Source: Actinomycetospora succinea (GTDB taxonomy: Bacteria; Actinomycetota; Actinomycetes; Mycobacteriales; Pseudonocardiaceae). Taken from it: 64,000 nucleotides of DNA. Below the pieces are notes generated by a model. That model made no database searches, was not told the origin of the DNA, and saw nothing but the letters and a program-made list of their open reading frames with translations. This document shows, in pieces, positions 40,101 to 51,002 of the stretch (within the stretch, counting starts at the first letter, position 1; each line of letters starts with the position of its first letter). The position numbers and the translations under genes were made by a program. The DNA lies in NCBI RefSeq assembly GCF_004363095.1, contig NZ_SNYO01000001.1, forward strand, positions 558,001 through 622,000, read 5' to 3'.

Positions 40101-43100
40101 GTGTTCGCGGGCCGCAGCCCGGCCGGTGTCGCGGCGCGGGTGCCGGCGACCGGGGGCGACGCGCAGCGCGTCGAGGACCTGGTCGCGCCGGTGGCGCCGT
40201 CCGAGGTACGGGCCGACGTCGACGTCGCCGAGGTCTGGCCCCTCTCCCCGCTGCAGGAGGGCCTGTTCTTCCACGCCGGCCTCGACGGTGAGGCGGACGT
40301 CTACCGGATCCAGGAGACCGTCGACCTCGACCACCGCCTCGACCCCGACCGCCTGCGCGGCGCGGTGGCGACGCTGCTCGCCCGCCACGACGCCCTGCGC
40401 GCCGGCTTCACCAGCGAGGGGCTCGACGAACCGGTCCAGTTCGTCGCCGCGTCGCTCGACCCGCCGGTCCGGGTGGTCGACGCGCCGTCCGACGACGCCG
40501 TCGCGGCCGCCACCGCCGAGGACCGCGCCGCCGGCTTCGACCTGGCCGCGCCGCCGCTCTTCCGCGTCGTGCTCGTGCGCGGCCCCGAGACCGACCGCGT
40601 CCTGATCTCCCGTCACCTGCTGCTCTGGGACGGCTGGTCGGCGTGGACCGTGCTCTCGCAGCTGCTCGGGGCCTACGCCGGCTCCACCGACAAGGAGCTC
40701 GAGCCCGCCGGCTCCTACCGCGACCACCTCGCGTGGCTCGCCGCGCAGGACACCGACGCCGCGGTGGAGGCGTGGCGGACCGCGCTGGCGGGGCTCGAGG
40801 AGCCGACGCTCGTCGGGCCGGAGACACCGGGGCCGCTGCGCGAGCAGGACCTCGAGCTCGACGTCGCGGTCACCGCCCGCCTGCGCGCGCTGACCCGCGA
40901 GCGGGGGATCACCGCGCACACCGTGCTGTCGACGGTCTGGGGTCTCGTGCTCGCCGCGGCGACCGGGCGCACCGACGTCGTCCTCGGCACCACGGTCGCC
41001 GGGCGCCCCGACGCCGTGCCGCACGTGGAGACCACCGTCGGCCTGTTCCTCACGACCGTGCCGACCCGCCTCGTGCTCGACGGCGGCGAGTCCGCGGGCG
41101 CGCTGCTCGCGCGCGTGCAGGACGAGCGGCTGGGGCTGCTGGCGCACGAGTGGGTCGGCCTCGGCGCGATCCAGCGCGCCGCGGGTCGGCGGACCCTCTT
41201 CGACACGCTGTTCGTCTACCGCCCCGAGGGCGGCGAGGAGCGCATCGCCGACCTGTCCGCACGCCACGGCGTCACCGCGCTGCGCAACGACGACGCCACG
41301 CACTACCCGCTGACCTTCATCGTCACCCCGGGCGAGCGGATGCGGCTCACGCTGGCGCACCCGCTCTCCGACGACGATGCGCAGGCGTGGCTCGACCGCT
41401 TCACCGCCCTGCTCGACCAGGTCCTCGCCGACCCCGACACCGCGGTGCCCGCGCTGGACCCGCTGCTGCCCGACGAGCGCGAGGCCGTGGTCGGCGGCCG
41501 CGACGGGGCGCCGGTCGACCTCGGGAACGTGACCGTCGCCGACATGCTCGCCGAGCGCGCGGCGCTCGTGCCCGACGACCTGGCCCTGGTGTCCGGGGAC
41601 GTGCAGTACACCTACCGCGAGCTCGACGCGGCGATCGACCGCACCGCGCGCCTGCTGCGCTCGCGCGGCGCCGGACCGGAGACCGTGGTCGCGCTCGCCG
41701 TGCCGCGCTCCGCCGAGACCGTCGTCGCGCTCTTCGCCGTCCTGCGCGCCGGGGCGGCGTACCTGCCGCTCGAGCTCGACCACCCCGCCGAGCGGCTCCG
41801 GGAGACCCTCGCCGACGCCGCACCGGTCGCGCTGGTGACGCTCGCGCGGGTCGCGGACCGGTTCGACGGGGTGCCGGCGATCGTGCTCGACGACCCCGCG
41901 GTCGCCGCCGAGCGCGATGCCCTGCCCGCGGGCGCGCTGACCGACGCCGAGCTCGGCGACTTCGCCTGCGACCGCGCCGACCGCCTCGACCGCCCCGCCT
42001 ACCTGATCTACACGTCGGGCTCGACGGGCAAGCCGAAGGGCGTCGTCACCCCGTACCGCGGGCTGACGAACATGCAGATCAACCACCGCACGGAGATCTT
42101 CGACCCGGTGGTGGCCGCGGCCGGCGGGCGCCGGCTGCGGATCGCGCACACCGTGTCGTTCGCCTTCGACATGTCGTGGGAGGAGCTGCTCTGGCTCGTC
42201 GAGGGCCACGAGGTGCACGTCCTCGACGAGGAGCTGCGCCGCGACGCGGCCCGGCTCGTGGCGCACGCCGCCGAGCACGCCGTCGACGTCGTCAACGTGA
42301 CCCCGACCTACGCCGAGGCGCTGATCGAGGAGGGGCTGCTCGCCGACCGCGGGATGCCGCTGGTGCTGCTCGGCGGCGAGGCGGTGTCGGACGCCGTCTG
42401 GTCAACCCTGCGCGACACCGGGGGGACGCTCGGCTACAACCTCTACGGGCCGACCGAGTACACGATCAACACGCTCGGCGGCGGCACCGAGGACAGCGCC
42501 ACCCCGACGGTCGGGCGCCCGATCACCAACACCCGCGCGCACGTGCTCGACCCCTGGCTGCGCCCGGTGCCCGACGGCGTCCCCGGCGAGCTCTACATCG
42601 CCGGCACCGGCCTCGCCCGCGGCTACTGGCGCCGCGCCGGGCTCACCGCCGAGCGCTTCGTCGCCGATCCCACCGACGCGGCCGGCGGGCGGATGTACCG
42701 CACGGGCGACCTCGTGCGCCGCCGCCCCGGATCGGGCGGCGTGCTGGACTTCCTGGGCCGCACCGACGACCAGGTCAAGATCCGGGGGCACCGCGTCGAG
42801 CCCGGCGAGGTCGCCGCGGCGCTGACCGCGCACGACGCGGTGGCGCGCGCGGCCGTCGTCGCCGACCGGTCCGGTCCGGGCGGGTCGGCGCGGTTGATCG
42901 GGTACGTGGTGGCGGCCGGGGACATCGCCGGTGTCCGCGACGACCTCCGTTCCCGGCTCCCGGACCACCTCGTCCCGGCCGCGCTCGTCGAGGTCGGCAC
43001 GCTGCCGCTGACCGTCAACGGCAAGCTCGACACGGGCGCGCTGCCGACGCCCGACCTGGCCCCGGCCGGCGGTGGGCGCCCGCCCGCGACGGCGACCGAG

Positions 43101-46100
43101 GAGACCCTCTGCGGGATCTTCGCCGCGGTGCTCGACGTCCCGCGGGTGGGGCCCGAGGACGACTTCTTCGACCTCGGCGGCCACTCGCTGATCGCCACCC
43201 GCCTGCTCTCGCGCGTGCGCACCGCGCTCGGCGCCGACGTCGCCCTGCGCGACCTCTTCGACGCGCCGACCCCGGCGGCACTGGCCGAGCGGGTGGGGGA
43301 GCGCGAGCCGGCCGACGCGCGCCCCGAGCTCGTGTCCCGCGAGCGCCCCGACGCGCTCCCGCTCTCGGCCGCGCAGCAGCGGCTGTGGATGCTCGCGCAG
43401 CTCGACGAGGCCGGTGGCGGCGCGTACCACTACCCGATCGTCCTGCGGGTGCGTCCCGACGGCGAGCGCCTGGATCTCGACGCGCTGTCCGCCGCGCTCG
43501 ACGACGTCGTCGCCCGCCACGAGCCGCTGCGCACGCTGATCGACGGCGCCATGCAGCGCGTGCTGTCCGACGTGCGCATCCCGCTGACGCGGGCGTCCGC
43601 GTCCTCGGAGGACGAGGCCGCCGAGATCGTCACGGCCGAGGTGGCGCGCCCCTTCGACCTGACCCGGCGGCCGCCGCTGCGGGCCACCGTGATCGACCTC
43701 GGCGACGAGCATCTGCTCGTCCTCGTCCTGCACCACATCGCCACCGACGAGTGGTCCGACGGGCCGCTGTTCGCCGACCTCGCCGCGGCCTACGCGGCCC
43801 GGCGCGACGGCCACGCGCCGGAGTTCGCGCCGCTGCCGGTGACGTACGCCGACTACGCGCTCTGGCAGGCGGAGCTGCTCGACTCCTCCGGCGCAGGGTC
43901 GTCGGAGGCGGACCGCCAGCTCGCGTTCTGGACGGACGCCCTCGCCGGCGTGCCCGACGAGCTGGAGCTGCCCACCGACCGCCCGCGGCCGGCGAGGCCC
44001 AGCTTCACGGGCGGCACGGTGGCGCTGCCGCTGGACAGCTCGGTCGCGGAGGGCCTGCGGGAGCTCGCCCGCGACCGCGGGGCCAGCACGTTCATGGTCC
44101 TGCAGGCCGCCGTGGCGGTGCTGCTCTCGCGCCTCGGCGCCGGCGACGACGTCCCGCTCGGCGCGCCGGTCGCCGGGCGCACCGACCCGCGTCTCGACGA
44201 CCTCGTCGGGTTCTTCGTCAACACCGTCGTCCTGCGCACCGACCTGTCCGGCGCGCCGTCGTTCGGCGAGCTCGTCGACCGGGTCCGCGCGACCGACCTC
44301 GCCGCGTTCTCGCACGCCGACCTGCCGTTCGAGACCGTCGTCGAGCACCTCGACCCGCCGCGCGTGCTCGCCCGCACCCCGCTGTTCCAGGTGATGGTCG
44401 GACACCACGTCCGCTCGGGGGCGCCGCTGTCGCTGCCGGGGCTCGCGGTCACCGAGGACGACGTCGCCGGCACCACCGCGAAGTTCGACCTGGTGTTCTC
44501 GTTCGTCGAGACCGACGGGGAGATCACCCTGCACCTCGAGTACGCGGCGGACCTGTTCGACCGCGCGTCGGCCGCCCGCGTCGCCGATCGGTTCGCGCAG
44601 GTGGCGGGGTCCGTGGTGTCGGCGCCGGGCACGCCGGTCGCGGACGTCGACGTGCTGACCGCCGACGAGCGGGCGCAGCTCGCCGCCCTCGAGGGCCGCC
44701 CCGACGCCCGCGCGGTGCCCGAGGAGACGTTGATCGACGCGTTCGAGCGGCACGCCGACGCGCGCCCGCACGTCGCGGCCGTCGCGGACGCCGAGCGCGA
44801 GGTGACCTACGCCGAGCTGGACGCGCTGGCCGAGGGCGTCGCCGACCGGCTCGACGGGGTCGGCCCCGAGGACGTCGTGGCGGTCGCGGTGCCGCGGTCG
44901 GTGACGATGGTCGCGGCGGTGCTCGGGGTGCTCAAGCGGGGCGCCGCCTGGCTCCCGCTCGACCTCGCGCACCCGTCGGAGCGCCTCGCGCACATGCTGG
45001 AGGACTCCGGGGCGGTCCTCACCGTGGCGACCTCTGCCACGGCCGAGCGCGTCCCGTCCGGGCCGCCGCAGGTGGTCCTCGACGGGGTCGCACCGTCACC
45101 GCGACGCGACCGCGCTCGCCCGGCGAGCCTCGAGGGCGCCGCCTACGTCCTCTACACGTCGGGCTCGACGGGCCGGCCCAAGGGCGTCGTCGTGCCGCAC
45201 GAGGGGATCGCGAGCCTCGCGGCGACGTCGGTCGACCGCATGAGCGTCACCGCGGAGTCGCGGATCCTGCAGTTCGCGTCCGTCGGGTTCGACGTCGCCG
45301 CGTTCGAGCTGACGATGGCCCTCACCCTCGGCGGGCGCCTGGAGATCCTGCCCGACGAGGCCCGGGTCGCCGGCCCGCCGCTCACCGACTTCCTGCACGA
45401 GCGCCGGATCACCCACGCGATCCTGCCGCCGTCGCTGGTCGCGGCCCTGCCCGCGGACTGCGTGATCCCCGACGGCACGACGGTGCTGGTCGGCACCGAG
45501 ACCGTGCCGCCGGACCTCGTCGCGCGGTGGGCCGACCGGCTGCGGATGCTCGTGGCCTACGGGCTCACCGAGGCGACCGTGAACTCGACACTGTGGCGCA
45601 CGCGCACCGACTGGTCGGGGCTGCTGCCGATCGGCGAGCCCGACCCCAACACGGTCGTGCGGGTGCTCGGGCCGCGCCTCGAGCCCGTGGCGCCCGGCGT
45701 CGTCGGCGACCTGTGGGTCGGCGGGCGGGGACTGGCGCGCGGGTACGTCGGGCAGCCCGGTCTGACGGCCTCGCGCTTCCTCCCCGACCCGTACGGCCCG
45801 CCGGGCGCGCGGCTCTACCGCACCGGCGACCGCGCGCGCTGGCGTCCGGACCCGGAGGCGAGCGCGGGCCGGGTGCTCGACTTCCTGGGCCGCGACGACG
45901 ACCAGATCAAGATCCGGGGCGTGCGGATCGAGCCCGGCGAGGTCGCCGCGGCGCTGTCCGAGCACCCCGGGGTGGCGCTGGCCGTGGCGGTGGCCGATCG
46001 CGACGGCGACCTGGCGCGCCTCGTGGGGTACGTGAGCCCGTCCGACGGCGTCGTGGACGTGGGCGAGGTGCGCGCGGCGGCGGCCGCCCGGCTGCCCGAG

Positions 46101-47600
46101 CACATGGTCCCGTCGCTGGTCGTCGCGCTCGACGGGCCGGTGCCGCTGACGCCGAACGGCAAGGTGGACCGCCGGGCCCTGCCGGCGCCGGACTGGTCGG
46201 CGCTCGTGTCGTCCGCCGCCCCGACCACGCCGGAGGAGGAGCAGCTGGCGGCGATCGTCGCCGAGGTCCTGCGCCTCGAGCGGGTGGGTGTCGACGACGA
46301 CTTCTTCGCGCTCGGCGGGCACTCGATGGCCGCGATGCGGCTGGTCTCGGGGGTGCGCGAGGCGCTGGGCGTCGAGCTGGTGGTGCGCGACGTCTTCGAG
46401 GCGCCCACCGTCGCCGCGCTGGCGCTGCGGGTGGCCGAGGCGCCGCGCGCCCGGCCCCGCCCGGTGCCGAGCGGGCCGGCCGGCGAGGAGGAGCCCCTCG
46501 CGCCGGGTCAGCGCCGCCTGCTCGTCGACGGCACGGTCCGGCGCCCGGACCACGCGCTCGTCCTCGACGGCCCGTTCGACCGGGAGGCGCTCGCGGCGGC
46601 GGTCGACGACGTCGTCGCGCGCCACGAGCCGCTGCGGACGACGATGCGCTCGTCGCGGCGCGTCGGTGTGGGCGGGCCCGGGCTGACCGAACGGACCGGC
46701 GCGCTCGAGGACCTGGCCCGCGAGCCGTTCGACCTGGCCACCGAGCCGGCGTTCCGGGCGCACCTGGTGGACGGGCGCCTGCTGCTGGTGCTCGGCTACA
46801 CGGCGGTCGACGAGTGGTCGGTGGTGCCGCTGCTGCGCGACCTCGCGGGTGCGTACGCCGCGCGGCGGGCGGGCGACGAGCCGGCGTGGACGCCGCTGCC
46901 GATCTCGTACACCGACTACGCGCGGTGGGCGGGGGCGCTACCGGTGCGATCTCCCGCCGACCGTGACGACCTCGTGGGGCTGCCGACGTCGTTGTTCGCG
47001 CCCTCCGGGGCCGCCGATGCCTCGGTGATCGCCGTCGAGCTGGACCCCGGGCAGCGGCTCGCGCTCGACCGTCTCGCGCGGCGCACCCGCGCGAGCCTGC
47101 TCATGGTGCTGCAGGCCGCCCTCGCGTGGGCGCTGACCGCCGAGGGCGCGGGCGAGGACCTGCCGCTGGTGACCATGGACGCCGGCCGCGTGGACGCCGC
47201 CCTCGACGACCTCGTCGGGTCGGTCGCCGACCTCATCGTCGTGCGCACCGACACCTCCGGGGCGCCGTCGCCCGAGGAGCTCCTCGACCGGGTGCGCCGC
47301 GCCGACCTCGCGGCGTTCGCCCACGACACCCCGTTCGCCGACGTCGCCGCCCACACCGGGCTCACCCGGCCCCCGGTGGCGCTCGTGCACCACGAGGACG
47401 TGGGGATGGCCGGCGAGCAGTCGGTGCTCGGCGCGCTCGACGCGGTGCCGACCGGGGCGTCGTTCGCCGACCTCACCCTCGCGTTCTGGGAGACGGCGCC
47501 GGGTCAGCCGATGGCGATCGAGCTGATCCACGACCCGGCGGCCGTCGACGACGCCCTCGCGCGCCGGATCCTCGACCGCGTCCTGGCGTTCGGGGCCTGA
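34191..47600 (+). CDS. Four-module siderophore non-ribosomal peptide synthetase, A-MT-T-C-A-T-C-A-T-C-A-T-C
   Basis: 4469 residues. Approximate order: A1 with embedded N-methyltransferase ([12 protein letters not shown], residue 530) between A8 and A10; T1 Ser near 925; C2 (EHIVLDGWS, 1122); A2 (1430-1880); T2 near 1947; C3 (HLLLWDGWS, 2142); A3; T3 near 2997; C4 (HHIATDEWS, 3181); A4; T4 near 4042; truncated terminal C5. Binding-pocket residues read by alignment to GrsA give A2 DVWHLSLVDK (serine) and A3 DMENLGLINK (N5-hydroxyornithine). A1 DVWILAAVNK and A4 DVFIVVAVNK are related to each other but unassigned. C5 has GYTAVDEWS, so the catalytic His pair is lost, and there is no thioesterase. 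The GTG start is coupled to the hydroxylase stop. A palindrome is inserted in frame near residue 722. Confidence 0.95.
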   Translation: MSTLSVRSSTVVGGRTWPDRFAEQVAARGDAVAVELGDASLTYAALADRAARLAALLAGHGAGPERLVGLALPRSIDQVVAQVAVLCAGAAYLPVDPDQPEERVRLVLDDAAPAVLLTTGELRGDLPPEWAERAVLLEELDLDAATPAPLDPSVDVASLAYVIYTSGSTGRPKGVLVTHGGVDKLVATQTERLGVGPDDRVLAFASPSFDVAFWELCQSLLSGGRLVIVPSELRAPVPELAEYLHAHDVSVMILPPVLLAAMPDDVTLPPGVLLAGTERVAPELVARWGRDHRMFNAYGPTEATVNSTLGEAHPDTLDGASVPIGVPDPLTTARVLDAELAPVADGVPGELYLGGPGLARGYLGRPGLSAERFVADPYGGPGERLYRTGDLVVRHGGVAGVLDFLGRTDDQVQIRGFRVEPGEVESELRGHPGVAQAAAVVRDDLPAGRGLVGYVVPALESVGDDRVADWKELHEVLYTAADEDAALFDDGFAGWNSTYDGTDIPREHMRVWRDGVVDRIRALPAGRRVLEVGVGSGLLLTEVAPEVEHYVGIDLSAEGIAALQRRVEASDMLRERVVLETRPAHEVGGVDGGPFDAVVVNSVAQYFPDGDYLRAVLRDAAGLLAPGGAILVGDVRHAGLLRTLRAGVETARDPGADPVALRRAVDGSVAWEPELLVHPDFFREVADELGLATDVELERTPFHDELSRYRYHATLYVRDLHSYSSEDHARTVRWSGSVEAVREALAASPDLRVVGVPNARLTPDLEALARVDGTEPPAVPAADPENLLALATDRPARATWDPEDPTRFEVLYGDAGPVFRGGGPTGTTSPAPFRDVGALTSGVREHLRDRLPEHLVPAAVVAVPELPTLPSGKLDRAALPAPDLAAEVEGTAPRTPREELLAPVFADLLGLPGIGVHDDFFAVGGDSILSVSLVARARAVGLVITPRQIFTHRTVAGLAEVATARDDTVQDGVAVELDAAARAALGDASEVWPVSALQEGFFVHAALSDVYTVQEVVRLRGPVDAGAWRAAAGRLLERHPQLRAGFAQRADGRVVQAIAASVELPWREVDLRDLDTPAPENALDDVVVAERAERFDLARPPLIRAALVHTGDDAAALVLTFEHIVLDGWSVAVVVRELLADTGEATPDITPDSDLATHRARYARLPDQDADLAAWRETLAGLDEPTRLLEALAPDAATDPAPARAPRHHQSHLGVDEETTGRLVAAARRRGLTLGTVLHGAWALMVGRLTGRRDVVVGSTVSGRDGVLPGVEDAVGLFINTVPVRLRWAPGEPVGDVLAALQAHRTELLDHDGVALAALQRELGHGELFDSLVVVENYPQPDGVEAIDVVDAVHYPVALIAAVGPRLDLTIKHDPTRVDAAAAELVVAQLHRTLDLLAADLDAPVATIPLRDAPPRHPDTAHAAPPTTLTGWIAAQAATTPDAPAVIAEDGTLTHADLARRAAGLAARLADAGPVVGVAVPRSADLVVALAGVLHAGRAYVPLDVELPRERLAAVIADAGVEVVVTTRETALPDGPRRVLIEDAGDADTPPAEPDPDAAAYVIFTSGSTGRPKGVVVSHRAIVNRLAWTQDTYGLTPDDRVLQKTPVGFDVSVWELFWPLVTGAAIVVARPGGHRDPAYLAGLVAQAGVTTMHFVPSMLEAFLAADEVTGDPSWAAPLRRVLASGEALPAGAAARWRALTGVPLHNLYGPTEAAVDVTYHQVSDADTARVPIGAPVWNTTLHVLDACLAPVSDGVPGELYLAGVQLARGYTGRPGLTAERFVADPHGSGERLYRTGDLVRRLPDGELEYLGRTDEQVKIRGQRIEPGEVEAALAAQPGVARAAVTVRRDGPAPALVGYVVGDADGLREALARELPEAMVPVAVVALDALPLTASGKLDRAALPAPELGTGPAREPATEAERVLCTIFAEVLGRDSCGPDDDYFALGGDSIAAIGVASRARRAGLAVGPAEVFAGRSPAGVAARVPATGGDAQRVEDLVAPVAPSEVRADVDVAEVWPLSPLQEGLFFHAGLDGEADVYRIQETVDLDHRLDPDRLRGAVATLLARHDALRAGFTSEGLDEPVQFVAASLDPPVRVVDAPSDDAVAAATAEDRAAGFDLAAPPLFRVVLVRGPETDRVLISRHLLLWDGWSAWTVLSQLLGAYAGSTDKELEPAGSYRDHLAWLAAQDTDAAVEAWRTALAGLEEPTLVGPETPGPLREQDLELDVAVTARLRALTRERGITAHTVLSTVWGLVLAAATGRTDVVLGTTVAGRPDAVPHVETTVGLFLTTVPTRLVLDGGESAGALLARVQDERLGLLAHEWVGLGAIQRAAGRRTLFDTLFVYRPEGGEERIADLSARHGVTALRNDDATHYPLTFIVTPGERMRLTLAHPLSDDDAQAWLDRFTALLDQVLADPDTAVPALDPLLPDEREAVVGGRDGAPVDLGNVTVADMLAERAALVPDDLALVSGDVQYTYRELDAAIDRTARLLRSRGAGPETVVALAVPRSAETVVALFAVLRAGAAYLPLELDHPAERLRETLADAAPVALVTLARVADRFDGVPAIVLDDPAVAAERDALPAGALTDAELGDFACDRADRLDRPAYLIYTSGSTGKPKGVVTPYRGLTNMQINHRTEIFDPVVAAAGGRRLRIAHTVSFAFDMSWEELLWLVEGHEVHVLDEELRRDAARLVAHAAEHAVDVVNVTPTYAEALIEEGLLADRGMPLVLLGGEAVSDAVWSTLRDTGGTLGYNLYGPTEYTINTLGGGTEDSATPTVGRPITNTRAHVLDPWLRPVPDGVPGELYIAGTGLARGYWRRAGLTAERFVADPTDAAGGRMYRTGDLVRRRPGSGGVLDFLGRTDDQVKIRGHRVEPGEVAAALTAHDAVARAAVVADRSGPGGSARLIGYVVAAGDIAGVRDDLRSRLPDHLVPAALVEVGTLPLTVNGKLDTGALPTPDLAPAGGGRPPATATEETLCGIFAAVLDVPRVGPEDDFFDLGGHSLIATRLLSRVRTALGADVALRDLFDAPTPAALAERVGEREPADARPELVSRERPDALPLSAAQQRLWMLAQLDEAGGGAYHYPIVLRVRPDGERLDLDALSAALDDVVARHEPLRTLIDGAMQRVLSDVRIPLTRASASSEDEAAEIVTAEVARPFDLTRRPPLRATVIDLGDEHLLVLVLHHIATDEWSDGPLFADLAAAYAARRDGHAPEFAPLPVTYADYALWQAELLDSSGAGSSEADRQLAFWTDALAGVPDELELPTDRPRPARPSFTGGTVALPLDSSVAEGLRELARDRGASTFMVLQAAVAVLLSRLGAGDDVPLGAPVAGRTDPRLDDLVGFFVNTVVLRTDLSGAPSFGELVDRVRATDLAAFSHADLPFETVVEHLDPPRVLARTPLFQVMVGHHVRSGAPLSLPGLAVTEDDVAGTTAKFDLVFSFVETDGEITLHLEYAADLFDRASAARVADRFAQVAGSVVSAPGTPVADVDVLTADERAQLAALEGRPDARAVPEETLIDAFERHADARPHVAAVADAEREVTYAELDALAEGVADRLDGVGPEDVVAVAVPRSVTMVAAVLGVLKRGAAWLPLDLAHPSERLAHMLEDSGAVLTVATSATAERVPSGPPQVVLDGVAPSPRRDRARPASLEGAAYVLYTSGSTGRPKGVVVPHEGIASLAATSVDRMSVTAESRILQFASVGFDVAAFELTMALTLGGRLEILPDEARVAGPPLTDFLHERRITHAILPPSLVAALPADCVIPDGTTVLVGTETVPPDLVARWADRLRMLVAYGLTEATVNSTLWRTRTDWSGLLPIGEPDPNTVVRVLGPRLEPVAPGVVGDLWVGGRGLARGYVGQPGLTASRFLPDPYGPPGARLYRTGDRARWRPDPEASAGRVLDFLGRDDDQIKIRGVRIEPGEVAAALSEHPGVALAVAVADRDGDLARLVGYVSPSDGVVDVGEVRAAAAARLPEHMVPSLVVALDGPVPLTPNGKVDRRALPAPDWSALVSSAAPTTPEEEQLAAIVAEVLRLERVGVDDDFFALGGHSMAAMRLVSGVREALGVELVVRDVFEAPTVAALALRVAEAPRARPRPVPSGPAGEEEPLAPGQRRLLVDGTVRRPDHALVLDGPFDREALAAAVDDVVARHEPLRTTMRSSRRVGVGGPGLTERTGALEDLAREPFDLATEPAFRAHLVDGRLLLVLGYTAVDEWSVVPLLRDLAGAYAARRAGDEPAWTPLPISYTDYARWAGALPVRSPADRDDLVGLPTSLFAPSGAADASVIAVELDPGQRLALDRLARRTRASLLMVLQAALAWALTAEGAGEDLPLVTMDAGRVDAALDDLVGSVADLIVVRTDTSGAPSPEELLDRVRRADLAAFAHDTPFADVAAHTGLTRPPVALVHHEDVGMAGEQSVLGALDAVPTGASFADLTLAFWETAPGQPMAIELIHDPAAVDDALARRILDRVLAFGA
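36336..36381. repeat. 46-bp near-perfect palindrome in frame inside the NRPS gene
   Basis: Arms TACGTGCGTGATCTTC and its exact complement (16 bp) flank a 14-base centre whose own core AGCTATAGCT is a palindrome. Overall 21 of 23 half-positions pair. It is read as [14 protein letters not shown] at the junction after the methyltransferase domain. The AT-rich centre is foreign to the gene's codon use. Confidence 0.85.
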
Positions 47601-47624
47601 GATGCGGTGAGCGCGCCCCCGCTA

Positions 47625-47695
47625 CCGGAGATCAGGGGCGTCCTCATGCACCTGGTCCGGCTCGCGAGGTACGTGACGTTGCCCTTGATCTCCGC
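47625..47695. terminator. Imperfect long hairpin between NRPS and the convergent flavin-protein gene
   Basis: CGGAGATCA-GGGGC at the left pairs with GCCC-TTGATCTCCG at the right, and partial inner pairing (ACCT/AGGT) is possible across the intervening 40 bases. It lies in the 124-base convergent gap. Probably a bidirectional terminator, or a further palindromic element. Confidence 0.45.
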
Positions 47696-47724
47696 GGTGC
47701 GAGGCCCGATGCCGGCGCCCCGGC

Positions 47725-48615
47725 TCAGTTGAAGCGCGAGTACACGGGCTCCGACCACCCCGTGGGGAAGGCGTTCTCCGTCCACACCGACCCGGTGATC
47801 CGGAAGACCGTCTCCCGCCCGGTCGCGGCCTCCGCCGAGGGGCGCACCTCGGCCGTGCCCGTGAGCTGCAGCGTCGCGCCCGTCCGCCAGTCCGGGACCA
47901 GCAGGCCCGCCGCGGGGTTCAAGCGCAGGTTCCCGGCCGTCATCATCATCGCGTTGCCGACGTAGTCGGGCCAGACGAGCTCGGTCGGCGAGACGACGCG
48001 GACGAACCCGGGTTTGCCGCCGCGGTGCGAGACGTCCGCGCCGCCGGCGGCGGCGGTCGCGATGAAGAAGGTGTCGGCGGCCTCGACGAGCCGCGCTCCT
48101 TCGGCGTCGAGCGCCGTGCCCCGCGTCGCCACGGGCACGGGCCCCGCCGGTGCCTCCTCGAGGACGGCGCGGGCCTGGATGTACTGGGGGCAGTTGCCGT
48201 ACGCCTGGTGCACCGTGATCTCGCCGCCGCCCTCGACGCGGTGCCACCGGCCGTTGATCCGGAACCGCTTGCGCGTCGCGAGCTCGATGGCGAGCGTCCC
48301 GACGTCGGCCCGGTCGCGCAGGACGTCGGCGAGGGGATCGGTCGCCGGCACGACCGCTCGCGCGCGCAGCGTCACCGGGTCGGCGACGGACAGGAACCCC
48401 TCCGGGCCGTGCAGGCTCGTGGCCCACAGCGCGCCGTCGCGGTCCGCGGCGCCCAGCACGAGCATCCGCTGCCGGGCCAGGAACTCGACCGCCCCGCGGG
48501 GGATCGCGCCCGCGATGATCGGCCGGACCCTCTCCGCCTCCTCGGTGAGCCCGGCCGCGCGCTGCGCGGCCAGCTCGCCGTCGTGGAACGCCGTGCGGGA
48601 CATGAGGTCGGCCAT
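47725..48615 (-). CDS. Pyridoxamine-5'-phosphate oxidase-related FMN-binding protein
   Basis: A 296-residue split-barrel flavoprotein-like protein. The N-terminal half contains RQRMLVLGAADRDGALWATSLHGPEGFL. The middle has TRKRFRINGRWHRVEGG and the family's AYGNCPQYIQ motif. A second barrel-like repeat follows (TFFIATAAAGGADVSHRGGKPGFVRV, then NAMMMTAGNLRLNPAAGLLVPDW). Such proteins are often oxidoreductases or reductase-associated; the reaction is unknown. It lies directly downstream of a TetR gene with a shared operator, so it is likely the repressor's target. No evident link to siderophore synthesis. Confidence 0.82.
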   Translation of the reverse strand: MADLMSRTAFHDGELAAQRAAGLTEEAERVRPIIAGAIPRGAVEFLARQRMLVLGAADRDGALWATSLHGPEGFLSVADPVTLRARAVVPATDPLADVLRDRADVGTLAIELATRKRFRINGRWHRVEGGGEITVHQAYGNCPQYIQARAVLEEAPAGPVPVATRGTALDAEGARLVEAADTFFIATAAAGGADVSHRGGKPGFVRVVSPTELVWPDYVGNAMMMTAGNLRLNPAAGLLVPDWRTGATLQLTGTAEVRPSAEAATGRETVFRITGSVWTENAFPTGWSEPVYSRFN

Positions 48616-48624
48616 GGCTCCGAC

Positions 48625-48644
48625 ATTACCGAACGAACGGTAAT
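48625..48644 (-). promoter_or_regulatory. TetR-type operator upstream of the flavin-protein gene
   Basis: ATTACCG, 6 bases, CGGTAAT: a perfect 7-bp inverted repeat in the 31-base gap between the tetR stop and the flavin-protein ATG. A degenerate copy lies at the tetR start. Confidence 0.65.
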
Positions 48645-48646
48645 AT

Positions 48647-49210
48647 TCAAGCCTCAGGTGTGAGCAGGCTCGGGAGGAGGGCGACGGTCTCGGCGAAGAC
48701 GCCGGTGTCGCCGGTGACCCGGGCCAGCACGAGCGCGCCCTCGATGCGCACGAAGGCGTCCCGCGCGGCGCGCACCGCCGCCTCGGGTCGGCGGCCGGCG
48801 CGGCGCGAGGCGTCGGTCATCGCCTCGAGCCACGCCGTCGCGAGCGAGCGCGCGTGGTCGCGCAGCGCGGCGGGCGCCCCGGCCAGCGTCATCGTGTCCA
48901 AGACGCACGACAGCGCGCCGGCTTCGTAGAACGCGCCGAGCCGCCGGGCCGTCTCCGCGATGCCCGCGCCGACGTCCGGGTCGTCGCGCATCGGCGCGAG
49001 GACCCACCCGAAGCGCCGCTCGACCGTGGTCAGCGCGGCCTGCGCCATCTGCTCCTTCCCCTCGGGGAAGCGGTGGTAGAGGCTCGCCCGCTGCAGCCCG
49101 GTGGCCGCCGACAGGTCGCCGATGCCGGTCCCGTCGAAGCCCTTCTCGCGGAACACGGACACGATCAGGTCGGCGAGCTGGTCCTCGTCGATGGAGGGCG
49201 GGCGCGGCAT
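48647..49210 (-). CDS. TetR-family transcriptional regulator
   Basis: A 187-residue repressor. The N-terminal helix-turn-helix is DLIVSVFREKGFDGTGIGDLSAATGLQRASLYHRFPEGKEQMAQAAL (about residues 13-60). The C-terminal ligand domain resembles the TetR_C subgroup with SCVLDTMTLAGAPAALRDHARSLATAWLEAM. ATG 49210 (MPRPPSIDED) was preferred; GTG 49219 is also open. Matching palindromes before this gene and before the downstream flavin-protein gene suggest autoregulation of a two-gene unit. Confidence 0.86.
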   Translation of the reverse strand: MPRPPSIDEDQLADLIVSVFREKGFDGTGIGDLSAATGLQRASLYHRFPEGKEQMAQAALTTVERRFGWVLAPMRDDPDVGAGIAETARRLGAFYEAGALSCVLDTMTLAGAPAALRDHARSLATAWLEAMTDASRRAGRRPEAAVRAARDAFVRIEGALVLARVTGDTGVFAETVALLPSLLTPEA

Positions 49211-49219
49211 GCCGGCCAC

Positions 49220-49239
49220 ATTACCGAATTAACGGTCAA
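49220..49239 (-). promoter_or_regulatory. TetR-type operator at the tetR start, overlapping the ABC gene stop
   Basis: ATTACCG, 6 bases, CGGTCAA: left arm identical to the operator at 48625, right arm with two changes. It begins 10 bases upstream of the tetR ATG and covers the stop codon of the upstream ABC half-transporter gene. Confidence 0.55.
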
Positions 49240-51002
49240 GACGTGTGGCGCCCCGCCCCGGCCGCCCAGAGCTCGGCGTAGCGCCCGCCCGCGGCGAGCA
49301 GCTCGTCGTGGGTGCCGTACTCGACGAGCACGCCCGCGTCGAGCACGGCGACCCGGTCGGACGCGGCGGCCTGGGTGAGCCGGTGCGCGACGACCAGCGC
49401 GGTGCGCCCGCGCAGCGAGCGGTCGGCGGCGGCCTCGAGCACGCGCGCCCCGGCGCTGCCGGCCTCCGCGGTCGCCTCGTCGAGCACGGCGACGGCGGGG
49501 TCGGCGAGCACGAGTCGCGCGAGCGCCAGCTGCTGGGCCTGCGCGGCCGTCGGGGTGTGCGCGCCCGTGCCCACGACCGTCGCCAGGCCCTCGGGCAGCG
49601 CCTCCACCCAGTCGCGGGCGTCGACGACGTCGAGCGCGGCCCACAGCTGGGCGTCCGAGGCCCCGGGGGCGGCGAGGCGCAGGTCCTCGGCGAGCGGGCC
49701 GGCGAAGACGTGCACCTCCTGGCTCACCATCGCCACGTCGTCGGCGGCGACGGAGCCGGCGCTGGGCCGGTGCACGCCCGCGACGATCGTGGCCAGCGTG
49801 GTCTTGCCCGCCCCGCTCGCCCCGACCAGCGCCAGCCGCGTGCCGGGCGCGACGTCGAGGTCGATGCCGGAGAGCACCTCGTGGCCCTCGGCGTAGGCGT
49901 GGGAGACGCCCTGGACGCGGACGGCGCCGGGCGCGGCCCCCGACCGGTCCGCGGCGTCCTCCTCCTCGGCGAGCTCGGACACGCCCACCACGCGGGCGAG
50001 GCTCGCGCCGGCGGACTGCACGGTGTCGAGGAGGAAGAGCACCTCGTTGATCGGGGTGAACAGGTTGATGAAGTACAGGGCGGCGGCGCTCGCGACACCG
50101 ACCGTCGCGGTCCCGGCGTCGACCAGCGCGAACCCGGTCGCGAGGACGGCGGCGACCCCCAGGAACTCGGCGAGGTTGAGCCGCCCGAAGAACCCGGTCT
50201 GCAGCCGCACGACCCGCAGCGCGAGGTCCACGACCTCCGCCGCGCGCGAGCGGACCCGGTCGGTGTGGTCGTCGTGCAGGTCGAGCGCGCGCACCGTGGC
50301 GATGCCGCCCGCGGTGTCGAGGAGCTGTTGCTGCTGCGCGCCGCCGACCTCGCGCTGCTCGCGGTAGAGCGGGCTCGACCGCCGCACGTACCAGCGCGCG
50401 GTGAGCACCTGCACGGGCACGGCGATCAGCGCCGCGAGCAGGAAGCGCCAGTCGAGGATCGCGAGGCCGCCGAGGCTCAGGACGATCACCAGCGCGCCGC
50501 GCGCCATGTCCGGCACGGCCTGGCGCACCGCGTCGCCGACCAGCGCGAGGTCGGAGGTGACGCGCGAGGTCAGGTCGCCCGCACCGGCCTGCTCGAGGCG
50601 CGCGAGGGGCAGTCCGAGCGCCCGCGCGACGAACGTCTCGCGCAGGTCGGCGAGCACCTCCTCGCCGGCCCGGGCGATCGCGGCCATGCCCACGACGGCG
50701 AGCAGCCCCTGCGCGAGGGCCGCGCCGACGAGCCCGAGCACCGGGCCGGTGACGGCGTCGGCGCCCTGGCGCGCGACCACCACGTCGACGATCCGCCCGA
50801 GCAGCGGCGGGACGAGCACGCCCGCGACCGCGCTGGCCACGAGCGCCACCAGCCCCACGGCGAGGACGCCGCGGCGGCCCTGCAGCAGGCGTCCGACCGC
50901 GATCCGGACGGTGCGGGCCCCGGCGACGGGGAGGATCGTGCGCTGCCTCGACGGTCCGGCTCCCCTGTCGGCGTGCTCCCCTTGATGTTCCGCGTCCGCC
51001 AT
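49236..51002 (-). CDS. ABC half-transporter with intact Walker motifs and degenerate signature (siderophore locus)
   Basis: 588 residues: an ABC type I (exporter-fold) membrane domain (residues about 30-330, with LTSRVTSDLALVGDAVRQAVPDM at a coupling region) and a C-terminal ATPase. Walker A is GASGAGKTTLATIVAG and Walker B AVAVLDEATAEAG with the catalytic Glu; the switch His is in VVAHRLTQAA. The signature, normally LSGGQ, reads PTAAQAQQ. Its ATG touches the stop of the other half-transporter, whose defects are exactly complementary. Placed in a siderophore locus, the pair most likely exports the siderophore or imports its ferric form (IrtAB-like); direction is not decidable from sequence. 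Confidence 0.9.
   Translation of the reverse strand: MADAEHQGEHADRGAGPSRQRTILPVAGARTVRIAVGRLLQGRRGVLAVGLVALVASAVAGVLVPPLLGRIVDVVVARQGADAVTGPVLGLVGAALAQGLLAVVGMAAIARAGEEVLADLRETFVARALGLPLARLEQAGAGDLTSRVTSDLALVGDAVRQAVPDMARGALVIVLSLGGLAILDWRFLLAALIAVPVQVLTARWYVRRSSPLYREQREVGGAQQQQLLDTAGGIATVRALDLHDDHTDRVRSRAAEVVDLALRVVRLQTGFFGRLNLAEFLGVAAVLATGFALVDAGTATVGVASAAALYFINLFTPINEVLFLLDTVQSAGASLARVVGVSELAEEEDAADRSGAAPGAVRVQGVSHAYAEGHEVLSGIDLDVAPGTRLALVGASGAGKTTLATIVAGVHRPSAGSVAADDVAMVSQEVHVFAGPLAEDLRLAAPGASDAQLWAALDVVDARDWVEALPEGLATVVGTGAHTPTAAQAQQLALARLVLADPAVAVLDEATAEAGSAGARVLEAAADRSLRGRTALVVAHRLTQAAASDRVAVLDAGVLVEYGTHDELLAAGGRYAELWAAGAGRHTS

Noticed and set aside
34191-47600. Epimerisation domains after T1 and T2, suggested by LxGGDSI carriers and [11 protein letters not shown] starts
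   Set aside because: Each carrier is followed by a single condensation-type domain leading straight into the next A domain. No separate E domain is present, and dual E/C activity cannot be decided by eye.
47725-49210. TetR and flavin-protein genes as siderophore biosynthesis genes
   Set aside because: They have their own operator pair and no iron box, and no siderophore role is evident. Probably an unrelated insertion in the locus.
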